Assembly: GCA_963752505.1 (NCBI GenBank)
Contig: CAVVYM010000006.1
Coordinates: forward strand, 281,637-345,636
Length of the DNA stretch: 64,000 nucleotides
Direction: 5' to 3'
DNA from: JACJWR01 sp963752505
GTDB taxonomy: Bacteria; Actinomycetota; Actinomycetes; S36-B12; UBA10799
The number at the start of each line of letters is the position of its first letter. The first letter of the stretch is position 1. The position numbers and the translations under genes were made by a program. The notes under the pieces are model-generated. The model worked only from the letters and a program-made list of their open reading frames with translations. It was not told the DNA's origin and made no database searches. Below, one piece after another: positions 8,624 to 17,206 of this stretch.

Positions 8624-9445
8624 GTGAGTAGCGCAACGTCCGTGCGACGCAGCCGATGGGCGGCACTCATCGCCGTCGTTGTTGCACTGGTGGCGGTGGG
8701 GGTGACCTATGCCGTGCTCAACGCTCAATCGAAGGCTTCGGCCGCACCTACTGAGACCGCTACGTCGGCCCAACTCGAGGAAGGGCGCAAGCTCTTCCTC
8801 GAAGGCTGCTCCAGTTGCCACGGCCTGAACGCCGAAGGCATCGACGGGGCAACAGTCAACAATGGCGGCAACGGCGGCCCCAGCCTCATCGGCGTGGGTG
8901 CCGCATCGGTGCATTTCCAGGTGTCCACCGGTCGCATGCCACTGGCCGGACCGGCCGCGCAGGCCCCTGTGAAGTCGGTCGAGTACACCCCGGAAGAGAC
9001 CGAGGCGCTCGCGGCCTACATCGCCTCCCTGGGCCCCGGCCCGGCGAGCCCGACCGAAGAGCAGTTGGACTTCTCCGAGGCCAGCGTGGCCGAGGGTGGC
9101 GAACTCTTCCGCACCAACTGCTCGCAGTGCCACAACTTCGCAGGCCGCGGCGGTGCCCTCAGCGACGGCGCCTATGCACCCAGCCTGCTCGACGCCACCC
9201 CGCAGCAGATCTACGAAGCGATGCTGACCGGCCCACAGCAGATGCCGGTATTCAGCGACGCCTCACTGACCGTGGAAGAGAAGCAGGCCCTCCTGGCGTA
9301 CATCGACGACCTGCGTACCGCCCCCAACCCGGCAGGGCAGGACCTCGGTAGCCTCGGCCCGGTCGGCGATGGCCTCTTCGCCTGGCTGGTGGGCATCGTC
9401 TTGTTCGTAGCAGTTGCTGTCTGGATCGGAGCTAGGGTTCGATGA
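8624..9445 (+). CDS. qcrC: Diheme cytochrome c subunit of the bcc complex
   Basis: A 273-residue c-type cytochrome with two haem motifs, CSSCHG and CSQCHN, each in its own cytochrome c domain. An N-terminal membrane anchor (residues about 10-32) and a C-terminal helix (GLFAWLVGIVLFVAVAVWIG) hold both domains outside the membrane. In actinobacteria this subunit carries electrons directly from the Rieske centre to CuA of the aa3 oxidase, replacing soluble cytochrome c. I place the start at the GTG of VSSATSVRRSR because the basic-then-hydrophobic anchor follows at once; upstream ATGs would add up to 12 residues. Confidence 0.92.
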   Translation: MSSATSVRRSRWAALIAVVVALVAVGVTYAVLNAQSKASAAPTETATSAQLEEGRKLFLEGCSSCHGLNAEGIDGATVNNGGNGGPSLIGVGAASVHFQVSTGRMPLAGPAAQAPVKSVEYTPEETEALAAYIASLGPGPASPTEEQLDFSEASVAEGGELFRTNCSQCHNFAGRGGALSDGAYAPSLLDATPQQIYEAMLTGPQQMPVFSDASLTVEEKQALLAYIDDLRTAPNPAGQDLGSLGPVGDGLFAWLVGIVLFVAVAVWIGARVR

Positions 9446-10509
9446 CCGACAACACACCCGCCGCAGAGTCGCCGGAATCCTCGACCGCCACCGGCGCCGA
9501 GGTCGTGGCCACCAACCAAGGCCACGACATCCCCGGCCTCCCGCCGCACCGCCCCCGCCAAACCGACATCGATCCGCGCGCCGCGAAGCGGGCCGAGCGG
9601 CAAGTCGCCCTCATGTTCCTGGCGTCTGCCCTGATGACGGTGCTGTTCGTGGTGGCGTTCGTACAAATCCCCACCACCGACACCTGGGCGGTACCGTTCT
9701 TTGCCGCAACGATCAACGCCAGCAACACCGCGCTCGGCGTCACGTTCGGCCTGGCAATCTTCTTCATCGGCGCGGGCGCCATTCAGTGGGCCAAGAAGCT
9801 CATGCCCGACAAAGAGGTGGTGCAGCTGCGCCACTCGCTGACGAGCACCCCGAAGGAGCGCGAGGAGGCCTCCGAGGTCTTCTGGAACGGCGCCGATGAG
9901 TCAGGCTTCGGCCAGCGCAAGATCATCCGGCGTAGCCTGCTGCTGGCGATGGGGCTGTTCCCTATCCCCCTCGTGGTGATGCTGCGCGATCTGGCACCGG
10001 GACCGCTCGACATAGGCGTGCTGAAGGAGACGCTGTGGGAGGAGGGCTCGCGCATCGTCACCGATCCGCTCGAGCGCCCCGTTCGTCCCGCCGATGTCCC
10101 CATCGGCGGTGTGATTTCTGCCATGCCCGCCGATCTCGTCGAGGTACAGCACGAGGAGGGCAACCTCAACGCCCGGGCCAAGGCGGCGATCATCCTGGTG
10201 CGCATGGCTCCCGAGGACATTCAGAGCCAGCAGGGCGAGGGCTGGGACTACCAAGGCATCCTCGCTTTTTCGAAGATCTGTACCCACGTCGGTTGTCCGA
10301 TTGCGCTCTACCAGCAACGGACCCATCATTTGTTGTGCCCGTGTCACCAGTCGACTTTCGACCTCAGTGACTCAGGCAACGTCGTGTTCGGGCCCGCGGC
10401 GCGCGCATTGCCACAACTGCCGATCTCGGTGGACGAAGAAGGCTTCCTCATTGCACGGAGCGACTTCGACCAACCTGTCGGCCCGAGCTTCTGGGAGCGT
10501 GACCGCTGA
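9442..10509 (+). CDS. qcrA: Rieske iron-sulfur subunit of the bcc complex
   Basis: A 355-residue Rieske protein of the actinobacterial type. A long N-terminal region with about three membrane helices (LMFLASALMTVLFVV, TFGLAIFFIGAGAI, SLLLAMGLFPIPLVV) precedes the soluble domain. The 2Fe-2S ligands are CTHVGCP and CPCHQ. It takes electrons from menaquinol at the Qo site and passes them to QcrC. The ATG lies in the qcrC stop region (ATGA overlap) and the qcrA stop shares a base with the qcrB ATG, so the three subunits are translationally coupled. Confidence 0.95.
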   Translation: MTDNTPAAESPESSTATGAEVVATNQGHDIPGLPPHRPRQTDIDPRAAKRAERQVALMFLASALMTVLFVVAFVQIPTTDTWAVPFFAATINASNTALGVTFGLAIFFIGAGAIQWAKKLMPDKEVVQLRHSLTSTPKEREEASEVFWNGADESGFGQRKIIRRSLLLAMGLFPIPLVVMLRDLAPGPLDIGVLKETLWEEGSRIVTDPLERPVRPADVPIGGVISAMPADLVEVQHEEGNLNARAKAAIILVRMAPEDIQSQQGEGWDYQGILAFSKICTHVGCPIALYQQRTHHLLCPCHQSTFDLSDSGNVVFGPAARALPQLPISVDEEGFLIARSDFDQPVGPSFWERDR

Positions 10510-12275
10510 TGAGCGCCACAGTCAAGGCCGGCGAGAAGGCGGCGACCTACGTCGACGACAGGTTCGCCTCTGCCAACTTCTTCAAGCGCAGTCTGGGCAA
10601 GGTCTTCCCCGATCACTGGTCCTTCATGCTGGGCGAGATCGCCCTGTACTCGTTCATCGTGATCCTGCTGTCGGGAACTTTCCTCACGTTCTGGTTCAAG
10701 CCGAGCATGGTGGAAGTGATCTACGACGGCTCCTACGCACCGCTCAAGGGCGTCGAGATGTCCGAGGCCTACGCCTCCACGCTGGACATTTCGTTCGACA
10801 TCCGCGGCGGCTTGCTCATGCGCCAGATTCACCACTGGGCCGCCCTGTTCTTCGTCGCGGCGATCTCGGTGCACCTGCTGCGCATCTTCTTCACCGGCGC
10901 TTTCCGTAAGCCGCGCGAGTTCAACTGGCTGATCGGCGTCGGGCTGCTGACGCTGGCACTCGTGGCCGGATTCGCCGGCTACTCGCTGCCTGACGACCTG
11001 CTTTCCGGCACCGGCCTGCGGATCGCGCAGGGCATCATGCTTTCGATCCCGCTGGTGGGAACCTACCTGTCGTGGTTCGTGTTCGGTGGCGAGTTCCCTG
11101 GCACCGACATCATCTCCAGGCTCTACGCGGTGCACATCCTGCTGGTTCCAGGCATCATCCTGGCGCTGGTGACCGCGCACCTCATCATGGTCTGGTACCA
11201 GAAGCACACCCAATTCCCCGGTCCAGGACGCACCAACGAAAACGTCGTGGGCTATCGCCTGATGCCGATCTACATGGCCAAGGCCGGCGGCTTCTTCTTC
11301 GCGGTCTTCGGCATCACCACCCTCATCGCAGGTCTGGTGACCATCAACCCCATCTGGGCTTACGGTCCGTACACCCCCGACCAGGTGACGGCAGGCTCCC
11401 AGCCTGACTGGTACATCGGCTGGCTCGAGGGCGCGCTGCGCATGATGCCCAACGTGGAAACGGTGATATTTGGCTTCACGATCAGTTGGAACATCCTCAT
11501 ACCGGCAGCGGTCGTGCCCGGACTGGTGTTCACCGCCATGGCCTTGTATCCGTGGCTCGAGAACTGGGTGACCGGCGACACCAAGGAACACCACATCCTT
11601 GACCGGCCGCGCAACAACCCGACGCGCACCGGTATCGGCGTCATGGCGCTGACCTTCTACATCCTGCTGTGGATCGGTGGCGGCAACGACCTCATCGCCC
11701 GCTTCTTCGACGTGTCGGTCAACGCGATCACCTGGTTCCTGCGCATCGGGATCTTCGTGCTGCCGCCTATCGCCTTCGTGATCACCAAGCGCATCTGCTT
11801 GTCGCTGCAGCGTCGCGACCGCGACAAGCTGCTGCATGGCCGCGAGACGGGCCAGATCCTGCGCCTTCCCCACGGCGAGTTCATCGAGATCCACGGCGCC
11901 ATCTCGGTTGAGGAACGAGCCGTGCTGCTGTCGAAGCCCGAGATCGCTCCGCTGCCGTTGCCGGTGGCTGAGGATGCCAACGGCGTCAAGAACAAGAAGG
12001 CTGGCCGCAACCGACTGCGCTCGAAGTTGTCGAATTGGTTCTACGGCGACAACATTCCGCTCCCCACACCTGAGGAGTTGGCAGCGGCCGACGCGCACCT
12101 CGCCCACGAAATCGAGCAGACCACCCCGGTGCTCGACGAATCCACCGCATTGCGCGTGGGCACGCCAGGCGTCATCGCCGACGAGGGCGTGCTCCACGAC
12201 GATCCGGAACTCGTCGCCACGGCACGCGAGGCTGCCAGGACAATCGAAGCCGAGCGCGGCGAAAGCAAGCCGTAG
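10509..12275 (+). CDS. qcrB: Cytochrome b subunit of the bcc complex
   Basis: A 588-residue cytochrome b with the four haem-binding histidines on two helices (IHHWAALFFVAAISVHLLR and HILLVPGIILALVTAHLI) and a Qo-site PDWY sequence, the actinobacterial counterpart of PEWY. It oxidises menaquinol and is the target of Q203-type inhibitors in mycobacteria. The last 170 residues or so after the final helix are a hydrophilic cytoplasmic tail rich in Glu and Ala, longer than I expect for the mycobacterial protein. A 20-bp-arm hairpin follows 17 bases after the stop. Confidence 0.95.
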   Translation: MSATVKAGEKAATYVDDRFASANFFKRSLGKVFPDHWSFMLGEIALYSFIVILLSGTFLTFWFKPSMVEVIYDGSYAPLKGVEMSEAYASTLDISFDIRGGLLMRQIHHWAALFFVAAISVHLLRIFFTGAFRKPREFNWLIGVGLLTLALVAGFAGYSLPDDLLSGTGLRIAQGIMLSIPLVGTYLSWFVFGGEFPGTDIISRLYAVHILLVPGIILALVTAHLIMVWYQKHTQFPGPGRTNENVVGYRLMPIYMAKAGGFFFAVFGITTLIAGLVTINPIWAYGPYTPDQVTAGSQPDWYIGWLEGALRMMPNVETVIFGFTISWNILIPAAVVPGLVFTAMALYPWLENWVTGDTKEHHILDRPRNNPTRTGIGVMALTFYILLWIGGGNDLIARFFDVSVNAITWFLRIGIFVLPPIAFVITKRICLSLQRRDRDKLLHGRETGQILRLPHGEFIEIHGAISVEERAVLLSKPEIAPLPLPVAEDANGVKNKKAGRNRLRSKLSNWFYGDNIPLPTPEELAAADAHLAHEIEQTTPVLDESTALRVGTPGVIADEGVLHDDPELVATAREAARTIEAERGESKP

Positions 12276-12292
12276 CGCGGACACGTCACCGC

Positions 12293-12341
12293 ACGTAGCG
12301 AGGGCCCCTCCCCCAAGTCTCGGGAGGGGCCCTCGCTACGT
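12293..12341. terminator. Long perfect hairpin after qcrB
   Basis: Perfect inverted repeat with 20-base arms (12293-12312 and 12322-12341) and a nine-base loop, very GC-rich, lying between the convergent qcrB and L,D-transpeptidase genes. There is no T run after it, so it is a strong hairpin of the actinobacterial type. It could end transcription from both directions. Confidence 0.7.
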
Positions 12342-12427
12342 CTGTGAACTACCTGAGTGCCCACCTACGTCCGTGAGCCACCTGAGTGGACACCTTTGTC
12401 CGTGAGCTACCTGAGTGCACACCTTTG
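12341..12427 (+). repeat. Three tandem copies of a 29-bp unit
   Basis: CTGAG recurs at 12353, 12382 and 12411, giving a 29-base period. Each unit reads approximately TCCGTGAGCTACCTGAGTG followed by CACACC, with one to five differences between copies. The repeat joins the two hairpins in the qcrB/ldt convergent gap. No open reading frame covers it. Confidence 0.75.
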
Positions 12428-12474
12428 TGCCACTAGGGGGTCCTCAAGCTGCTCCTAGTGGCACAAAGGTGTGC
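12417..12474. terminator. Second long perfect hairpin before the L,D-transpeptidase 3' end
   Basis: Perfect inverted repeat with 21-base arms (12417-12437 and 12454-12474) around a 16-base loop, overlapping the last 29-bp repeat unit. It lies 25 bases beyond the stop of the L,D-transpeptidase gene on the minus strand and is well placed to terminate it. Confidence 0.65.
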
Positions 12475-12499
12475 GCTCACCGGGAGGGGTGGCTCTGCG

Positions 12500-13711
12500 T
12501 CAGGCGCCGACCGGGGTGGCGCCGTCCGGACCAACATTCAGGGCGCCGGTCTCCGACCGTGCCAGCCACTGATCCCAGTTGTAGTTCCAGGCGGTCACAC
12601 CGTTGTCGGCCTGCCATGGGTAGCCGGTGCCGAACGTGGTGATCACATCGCCCTCGTTGGCCTGGTTCCACAGCCAGCCGGCGTTGTCGGTGGTCATGCT
12701 GATGCAGCCGTGGCTGAAGGCGTAGTTGCCGAAAGCGGCATTGGCCCAAGGCGCCGCGTGCAGGTACTCACCGTGTTCGGTGAGGCGCATGGAGTACTGC
12801 ACCCTCTCAGCCACGTAGGGCTCCGGTGAACCCGGCGCCGAGCGCATCGTGATGGTGCCCTCTTTCCCGGTAATCACCTTGACGCCCTCGTGGGTCTCGA
12901 ACCCGTCCTTGCCGATGGTGACCGGGATGGTCTTCAGCGGCACGTCGTTGCGCGACACGGTCATTTGCAGGGTGTTGACGTCGACGTTCATGACGACCTT
13001 GTCGCCCACGTTGAAGTGGATACTCGGATCGGAAGCGCCGTAGGCCGTCTCGTTGAGCTTCACGCCGTACAGGTCCCCCACGAAACTCACGGACGTGCCA
13101 CTCGGCCAGAAACCAGTCGGCCGGAACGTCACGCGGGTATTGGCCTCATTCCAGGACCAGGCGCCTTCCAGCGGCACCGTGCTGGTGACCGCGAGGCGCT
13201 CTTCGACCGCCTTCTTTTCTGTCACGGGGACGTTGAAGTTCACGATGATGGGCATGCCGACGCCGTAGGTGTCGTAGTCCGCCATGTACAGCACCGCGGC
13301 GTTTACCTGCTCCTGCGGATCGACGGTGGTGAACGAATCCGTCATCTGCTTGGTGCGGCCTTCACCGTCCACTGCGACAGCGTTGATCTGATAGGTGGTG
13401 CCGAAAGGAAGCTCCAGACCCGCCTCAGACGTCCAGGAACGCCCGTCAGGCGCCATTTGGCCCGGAATGCTCCCCATACCACCAGAGACGTCTACGGACG
13501 TCAGACGGCCTTCGTCGACCTTCACTACGACCGGGTCCAGTACCGAGACGTTCCTTGCGCCCGCCTGATTCACGGCGAGCACGGCCGCACTCTCATCGTT
13601 CCCCGTGCCCGCGGATGCTGTCAGCATGGGACCGCACCCAGACACCAGCAAAGTCGCCCCCAGGCCGCCGGCAACTAGGGCAAGCACGCTCGCCTTCGAC
13701 TTACGCTCCAC
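12500..13711 (-). CDS. L,D-transpeptidase lipoprotein (YkuD family, LdtMt2-like)
   Basis: A 403-residue lipoprotein. The lipobox LVSG-C puts the acylated Cys at residue 26. Two beta-rich Ig-like domains (residues about 50-260) precede a YkuD catalytic domain with the nucleophile in SHGCISM and a preceding HGEYLHAAPWAN lid. Enzymes of this class make 3-3 cross-links between diaminopimelate residues in peptidoglycan. Start: a GTG with AAGGAG eight bases upstream; an upstream extension rich in Arg reads into the untranslated leader. A 9-base inverted repeat lies in that leader. Confidence 0.9.
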   Translation of the reverse strand: MERKSKASVLALVAGGLGATLLVSGCGPMLTASAGTGNDESAAVLAVNQAGARNVSVLDPVVVKVDEGRLTSVDVSGGMGSIPGQMAPDGRSWTSEAGLELPFGTTYQINAVAVDGEGRTKQMTDSFTTVDPQEQVNAAVLYMADYDTYGVGMPIIVNFNVPVTEKKAVEERLAVTSTVPLEGAWSWNEANTRVTFRPTGFWPSGTSVSFVGDLYGVKLNETAYGASDPSIHFNVGDKVVMNVDVNTLQMTVSRNDVPLKTIPVTIGKDGFETHEGVKVITGKEGTITMRSAPGSPEPYVAERVQYSMRLTEHGEYLHAAPWANAAFGNYAFSHGCISMTTDNAGWLWNQANEGDVITTFGTGYPWQADNGVTAWNYNWDQWLARSETGALNVGPDGATPVGA

Positions 13712-13776
13712 GTGGGTCGCTCCTTCTGTAGTCGTCTTAGCTCTGCCGCCGAACCGCTTCCCTACCGTCGTGGGGT

Positions 13777-13811
13777 GTTCCTGACTGTTCGTCAAACGCA
13801 TCGTCAGGAAC
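13777..13811. promoter_or_regulatory. Inverted repeat in the L,D-transpeptidase leader
   Basis: GTTCCTGAC (13777-13785) and its exact complement GTCAGGAAC (13803-13811) are separated by 17 bases, 66-100 bases upstream of the L,D-transpeptidase GTG. It could be an operator or an mRNA hairpin. No known regulator site is recognised. Confidence 0.35.
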
Positions 13812-13913
13812 GCTGCACAACGCATGTTACGTCGATTGCGACACGCTCGTATCAAGGTCTGGGATACCCAATTCTACGAGACTTGATCGTAGCCCGAGCG
13901 TGAGAAACAACAC

Positions 13914-13945
13914 GGCCCCGCATCCGGCATGTCGGATACGGGGCC
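13914..13945 (-). terminator. Intrinsic terminator of the ctaCDF operon
   Basis: 13-base arms (13914-13926 and 13933-13945, one G-T type mismatch) with a six-base loop begin 18 bases past the ctaF stop. On the minus strand the hairpin is followed by the T-rich GTGTTGTTTCTC, a classical Rho-independent layout. Confidence 0.8.
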
Positions 13946-13963
13946 CTGCCGATGTCGGTTCAG

Positions 13964-14377
13964 CTAGTGGGCGTGATCGCCTCGGTAGTACTCGAAGACG
14001 AATCCCCACACCGAGAACAGGATTGCAGCCACTCCGAAGGCCACCAGCCAGGCTGCGAAAACGAAGCCGAAGGCCACGATGGCAACGCTTGCACCGACGG
14101 CCAGCGGCCACCACGAGTGCGGGCTGAAGAAGCCGTAGTCGGGGTCGGCCTGTTCGATCTCAGCGTTGCCGTCGTCCTCCGGCAGTGAGCCGATCCGGCG
14201 CGCCGTGAAACTGAAGTAGAAGCCCACCAGGAACGACAAGAAGGCGGTGAAGGCCAGCACGATGGTGCCGATCCAGTCGATCTTGCCGTCGTCCGCGATG
14301 GTCCACCAGCCGTAGACCACGGCCACGAAACCGTAGAAGACCATGCCCCAGAGGAAGAGTTTGCCGTCGAGTTTCAT
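13964..14377 (-). CDS. ctaF: Cytochrome c oxidase subunit IV (actinobacterial)
   Basis: A 137-residue four-helix subunit found only in actinobacterial aa3 oxidases, matching CtaF (Rv2199c). It begins MKLDGKLFLWGMVFYGFVAV, has the helix pair ending in FYFSFTARRIG, a short acidic loop (PEDDGNAEIEQADPD), then the SPHSWWPL motif and two more helices. It starts three bases after the ctaD stop and is the last gene of ctaC-ctaD-ctaF. Confidence 0.93.
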   Translation of the reverse strand: MKLDGKLFLWGMVFYGFVAVVYGWWTIADDGKIDWIGTIVLAFTAFLSFLVGFYFSFTARRIGSLPEDDGNAEIEQADPDYGFFSPHSWWPLAVGASVAIVAFGFVFAAWLVAFGVAAILFSVWGFVFEYYRGDHAH

Positions 14378-14380
14378 CGG

Positions 14381-16189
14381 TTACTTGCTTCCCTCGTCGT
14401 CTGTCGTGGACTTCGGGTGATCGAGCAGCGCGGTAGCGCTAGCCGAACCGGTCTTGCCGTGGCTGATGTCGGGTCCGCCCACGAGACCGTCGAGGCGGTT
14501 CTTCCCCACGGGCAGATCGGACTGCGCGTGCTCAGGGTGATGCAGGTCGAACGCCGGCCGCTCGGAGCGGATGGGGGGCAGCGACGTGAAGTTGTGTCGC
14601 GGCGGCGGGCAACTGGTGGCCCACTCAAGAGATGCTCCCCAGCCCCAGGGGTCGTCGACCTCAACCTTGGGCGCGAACCGCCAGGTCCGGTAAACATTCC
14701 AGAGGAAGAACACTGTGGAGACGCCCAGAATGATCGCCCCGATGCTGGAAATGATGTTGAGGGTCTCGAATCCGTCGGATTCTAAGTAGTCCGCATAGCG
14801 TCGCGGCATGCCCTCCGCACCGAGCCAGTGCTGCACCAGGAAGGTCACCTGGAAGCCGATGAACAGCAGCCAGAAGTGCACCTTGCCGAGGCGTTCGTCG
14901 AGCATCCGGCCCGTCCACTTGGGCCACCAGAAGTAGAAGCCGGCGAACATCATGAACACCACGGTTCCGAACACCGTGTAGTGGAAGTGGGCCACCACGA
15001 AGTAGCTGTCAGAGACCGCGAAGTCGAGCGGCGGCGAGGCCAGGATGATGCCGGTGAGGCCGCCGAAGAGGAAGGTGACCAGGAAGCCCATGGTCCATAA
15101 CATCGGTGTTTCAAACGTCACCGATCCTCGCCACATCGTGCCTATCCAGTTGAAGAATTTCACACCGGTCGGCACTGCGATGAGCATGGTCATCAAGGCA
15201 AAGAACGGCAGCAGCACCGCACCCGTCACGTACATGTGGTGAGCCCAGACCGCGACCGAGAGGCCCGCGATGGCGATGGTCGCGAACACGAGGCCCTTGT
15301 AGCCGAAGATCGGCTTGCGACTGAACACGGGGATGATCTCGCTGGCCACACCGAAGAACGGTAGGGCCAGGATGTAGACCTCCGGATGGCCGAAGAACCA
15401 GAACAGGTGCTGCCAGAGAATGGCGCCGCCGTTCTCGGCCGAGAACACCACGGTGCCGAACTTCCGGTCGGACTCGAGCACGATCATGATCGCGGCGAGC
15501 ACCGGGAACGCCACCAGCACGAGCACGCTGGTGAGCAGCACGGTCCAGGAGAAGATGGACATGCGGAACATCGTCATGCCCGGAGCGCGCATGGTCACGA
15601 TGGTGGTGATGAAGTTCACCGCGGCCAAGATGGTTCCCAGACCACCAATGGTGAAGCCCATGATCCACAGGTCCGCACCCTTGGACGGCGTGAAGGCCTC
15701 CAAGGAGAGCGGGGTGTAGGCGAACCAACCGAAGTCAGCAGCTCCCGACGGTGTCAGGAAGCCGGACATCACGATCAGGCCACCGAAGAGGAACAGGTAG
15801 AAACCCAGCATGTTCAGGCGCGGGAACGCCACGTCCGGGGCCCCGATCTGCAGCGGCAGCAGGATGTTCGCGAAGCCGACGAACAGCGGCGTCGCGAAGA
15901 GCAACAGCATGATGCTGCCGTGCATCGTGAACATCTGGTTGTACTGCGCGTTGCTGAGGAACTGCAGGCCCGGGTTGGCCAGTTCGGCGCGGATGGCCAG
16001 GGCCATCACACCGGCGATGAGGAAGAACACGAAGGACGTGATCAGGTACATGTACCCGATGACTTTGTGGTCGGTGGACGTGAGCCACTTGACCACGGTG
16101 CGCCCGTAGTGGGCCTTTCGGGCGGCCTTCCGGTCGACGGGGGCGTCAATCGCTGCCTGTGACTCCGGGCGCTCATTGAGAATGGTCAT
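14381..16189 (-). CDS. ctaD: Cytochrome c oxidase subunit I
   Basis: A 602-residue haem-copper oxidase subunit I of the aa3 type. Diagnostic segments include FWFFGHPEVYIL (CuB His and the cross-linked Tyr), WAHHMYVTG (two CuB histidines) and FHYTVFG (haem ligands). About twelve transmembrane helices are expected. This proton-pumping subunit reduces oxygen to water. The reading frame continues about 60 residues past the last helix with a Pro/His-rich tail. It is separated from ctaC and ctaF by only three bases on each side. Confidence 0.96.
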   Translation of the reverse strand: MTILNERPESQAAIDAPVDRKAARKAHYGRTVVKWLTSTDHKVIGYMYLITSFVFFLIAGVMALAIRAELANPGLQFLSNAQYNQMFTMHGSIMLLLFATPLFVGFANILLPLQIGAPDVAFPRLNMLGFYLFLFGGLIVMSGFLTPSGAADFGWFAYTPLSLEAFTPSKGADLWIMGFTIGGLGTILAAVNFITTIVTMRAPGMTMFRMSIFSWTVLLTSVLVLVAFPVLAAIMIVLESDRKFGTVVFSAENGGAILWQHLFWFFGHPEVYILALPFFGVASEIIPVFSRKPIFGYKGLVFATIAIAGLSVAVWAHHMYVTGAVLLPFFALMTMLIAVPTGVKFFNWIGTMWRGSVTFETPMLWTMGFLVTFLFGGLTGIILASPPLDFAVSDSYFVVAHFHYTVFGTVVFMMFAGFYFWWPKWTGRMLDERLGKVHFWLLFIGFQVTFLVQHWLGAEGMPRRYADYLESDGFETLNIISSIGAIILGVSTVFFLWNVYRTWRFAPKVEVDDPWGWGASLEWATSCPPPRHNFTSLPPIRSERPAFDLHHPEHAQSDLPVGKNRLDGLVGGPDISHGKTGSASATALLDHPKSTTDDEGSK

Positions 16190-16192
16190 GCG

Positions 16193-17017
16193 TCACTCCA
16201 CATCCTGTGCGGCGTCGGTGAGTCGGCCCGAGTCTGGATCGCCAGTCTGCCCCAACGCTCGAAGTTCGTCCATGTGCGCATCGAACTCGGCGCGCTCGAC
16301 AACCTTGAGGTTGAAGAGCATGCGTGAGTGATCAACGCCGCACAACTCCGCACACTTGCCGGCGAACGTCCCGAGCTCGTTCGGGGTCACCTCGAAGGTG
16401 TTGATCCGACCGGGGATCACGTCCATCTTGAAGAGGAACTCGGGCACCCAGAAGGAGTGGATGACATCCGGGCTGCCTAGCCGGAACTGCACCTTCTCGT
16501 TGACCGGGAGGTACAGGGTGGGAAGTTGATCCTCTTGCAGGCTCGGCTGACCGGTGTCGTACACGTCGTGCTCTGCGTAGTAGAAGTTCCACGACCAACG
16601 GAAGCCGGTCACCTCGACGGTCTCTGCCTGGTCGTTCGAGACCTCGGTGAGAATCGCCTCGTCGCGCACGGTGAAGAACACCAGCGCCAGCACCATGGCG
16701 ATGGGGGTGACGGTGTACATCACCTCGATCGGGATGTTGTAGCGCAACTGCTTGGGCATGCCATCGCCCTGGCGGCGCCGGTAGGCGATCGCCGCGTACA
16801 GCATCAATCCCCAGGTGAGAATGCCGACGGCGAAGGCCGCGATCCAGGTGCCGTTCCAGAAGTGCAGCGTGATCGCTGATTCTTCCGTGGCACCCGACGG
16901 GAAGCCGAAGTTGTACTCGTAGCCCCACCAGACCAGGCCTGCCAGCACGACACCCATGAGGATGACTGCTGCCCAGCCTGCCCCGCTGGGTCCTCGCTGC
17001 TTACCGGACGATGCCAC
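16193..17017 (-). CDS. ctaC: Cytochrome c oxidase subunit II
   Basis: A 274-residue subunit II with three N-terminal hydrophobic stretches and a cupredoxin domain. The CuA ligands are seen in SPDVIHSFWVPEF and CAELCGVDHSRM. It receives electrons from QcrC. Unlike mycobacterial CtaC, the N-terminal signal segment (WAAVILMGVVLAGLVWWGY) has no lipobox cysteine, so lipidation is not expected and the first helix is probably retained. The GTG start has GAAAGG upstream. It is the first gene of ctaC-ctaD-ctaF, divergent from the desulfurase-like gene. Confidence 0.95.
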   Translation of the reverse strand: MASSGKQRGPSGAGWAAVILMGVVLAGLVWWGYEYNFGFPSGATEESAITLHFWNGTWIAAFAVGILTWGLMLYAAIAYRRRQGDGMPKQLRYNIPIEVMYTVTPIAMVLALVFFTVRDEAILTEVSNDQAETVEVTGFRWSWNFYYAEHDVYDTGQPSLQEDQLPTLYLPVNEKVQFRLGSPDVIHSFWVPEFLFKMDVIPGRINTFEVTPNELGTFAGKCAELCGVDHSRMLFNLKVVERAEFDAHMDELRALGQTGDPDSGRLTDAAQDVE

Positions 17018-17194
17018 AGCGCACCTTTCGTCTCGGGTCTTGGCACGTCTACACCTTTACAGGCGCAGCGCGCACGGGGCCTTGGCAACCCCACGGGGTG
17101 AGATTAGCGCAGGTCTTGGCGCCGCGGGATCCGGGGCGCGCGTTCGACCCGTGACAAAGTGCCTGAAAATCAGGCCATACCGAGCAAACCGGGC

Positions 17195-17200
17195 CAAGAT
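17195..17200 (+). promoter_or_regulatory. Possible -10 element for leaderless desulfurase-like gene
   Basis: CAAGAT is six bases before the GTG start and there is no Shine-Dalgarno sequence. It resembles the hexamers at ctaE and the HNH gene. The position, rather than the consensus, is the main support. Confidence 0.3.
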
Positions 17201-17206
17201 GGGCGT

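Noticed and set aside
10344..12284. 646-codon open frame on the minus strand
   Set aside because: It is the complement of qcrB and the end of qcrA. Its translation is His/Arg/Asp-rich without hydrophobic or motif structure, as expected for antisense of GC-rich membrane genes.
12341..12427. Possible mini-CRISPR array
   Set aside because: The three 29-bp units are directly adjacent without spacers and no cas gene is present.
15386..16162. 258-codon Glu/Arg/His-rich frame on the plus strand
   Set aside because: Complement of the ctaD helices; composition is that of antisense membrane codons.
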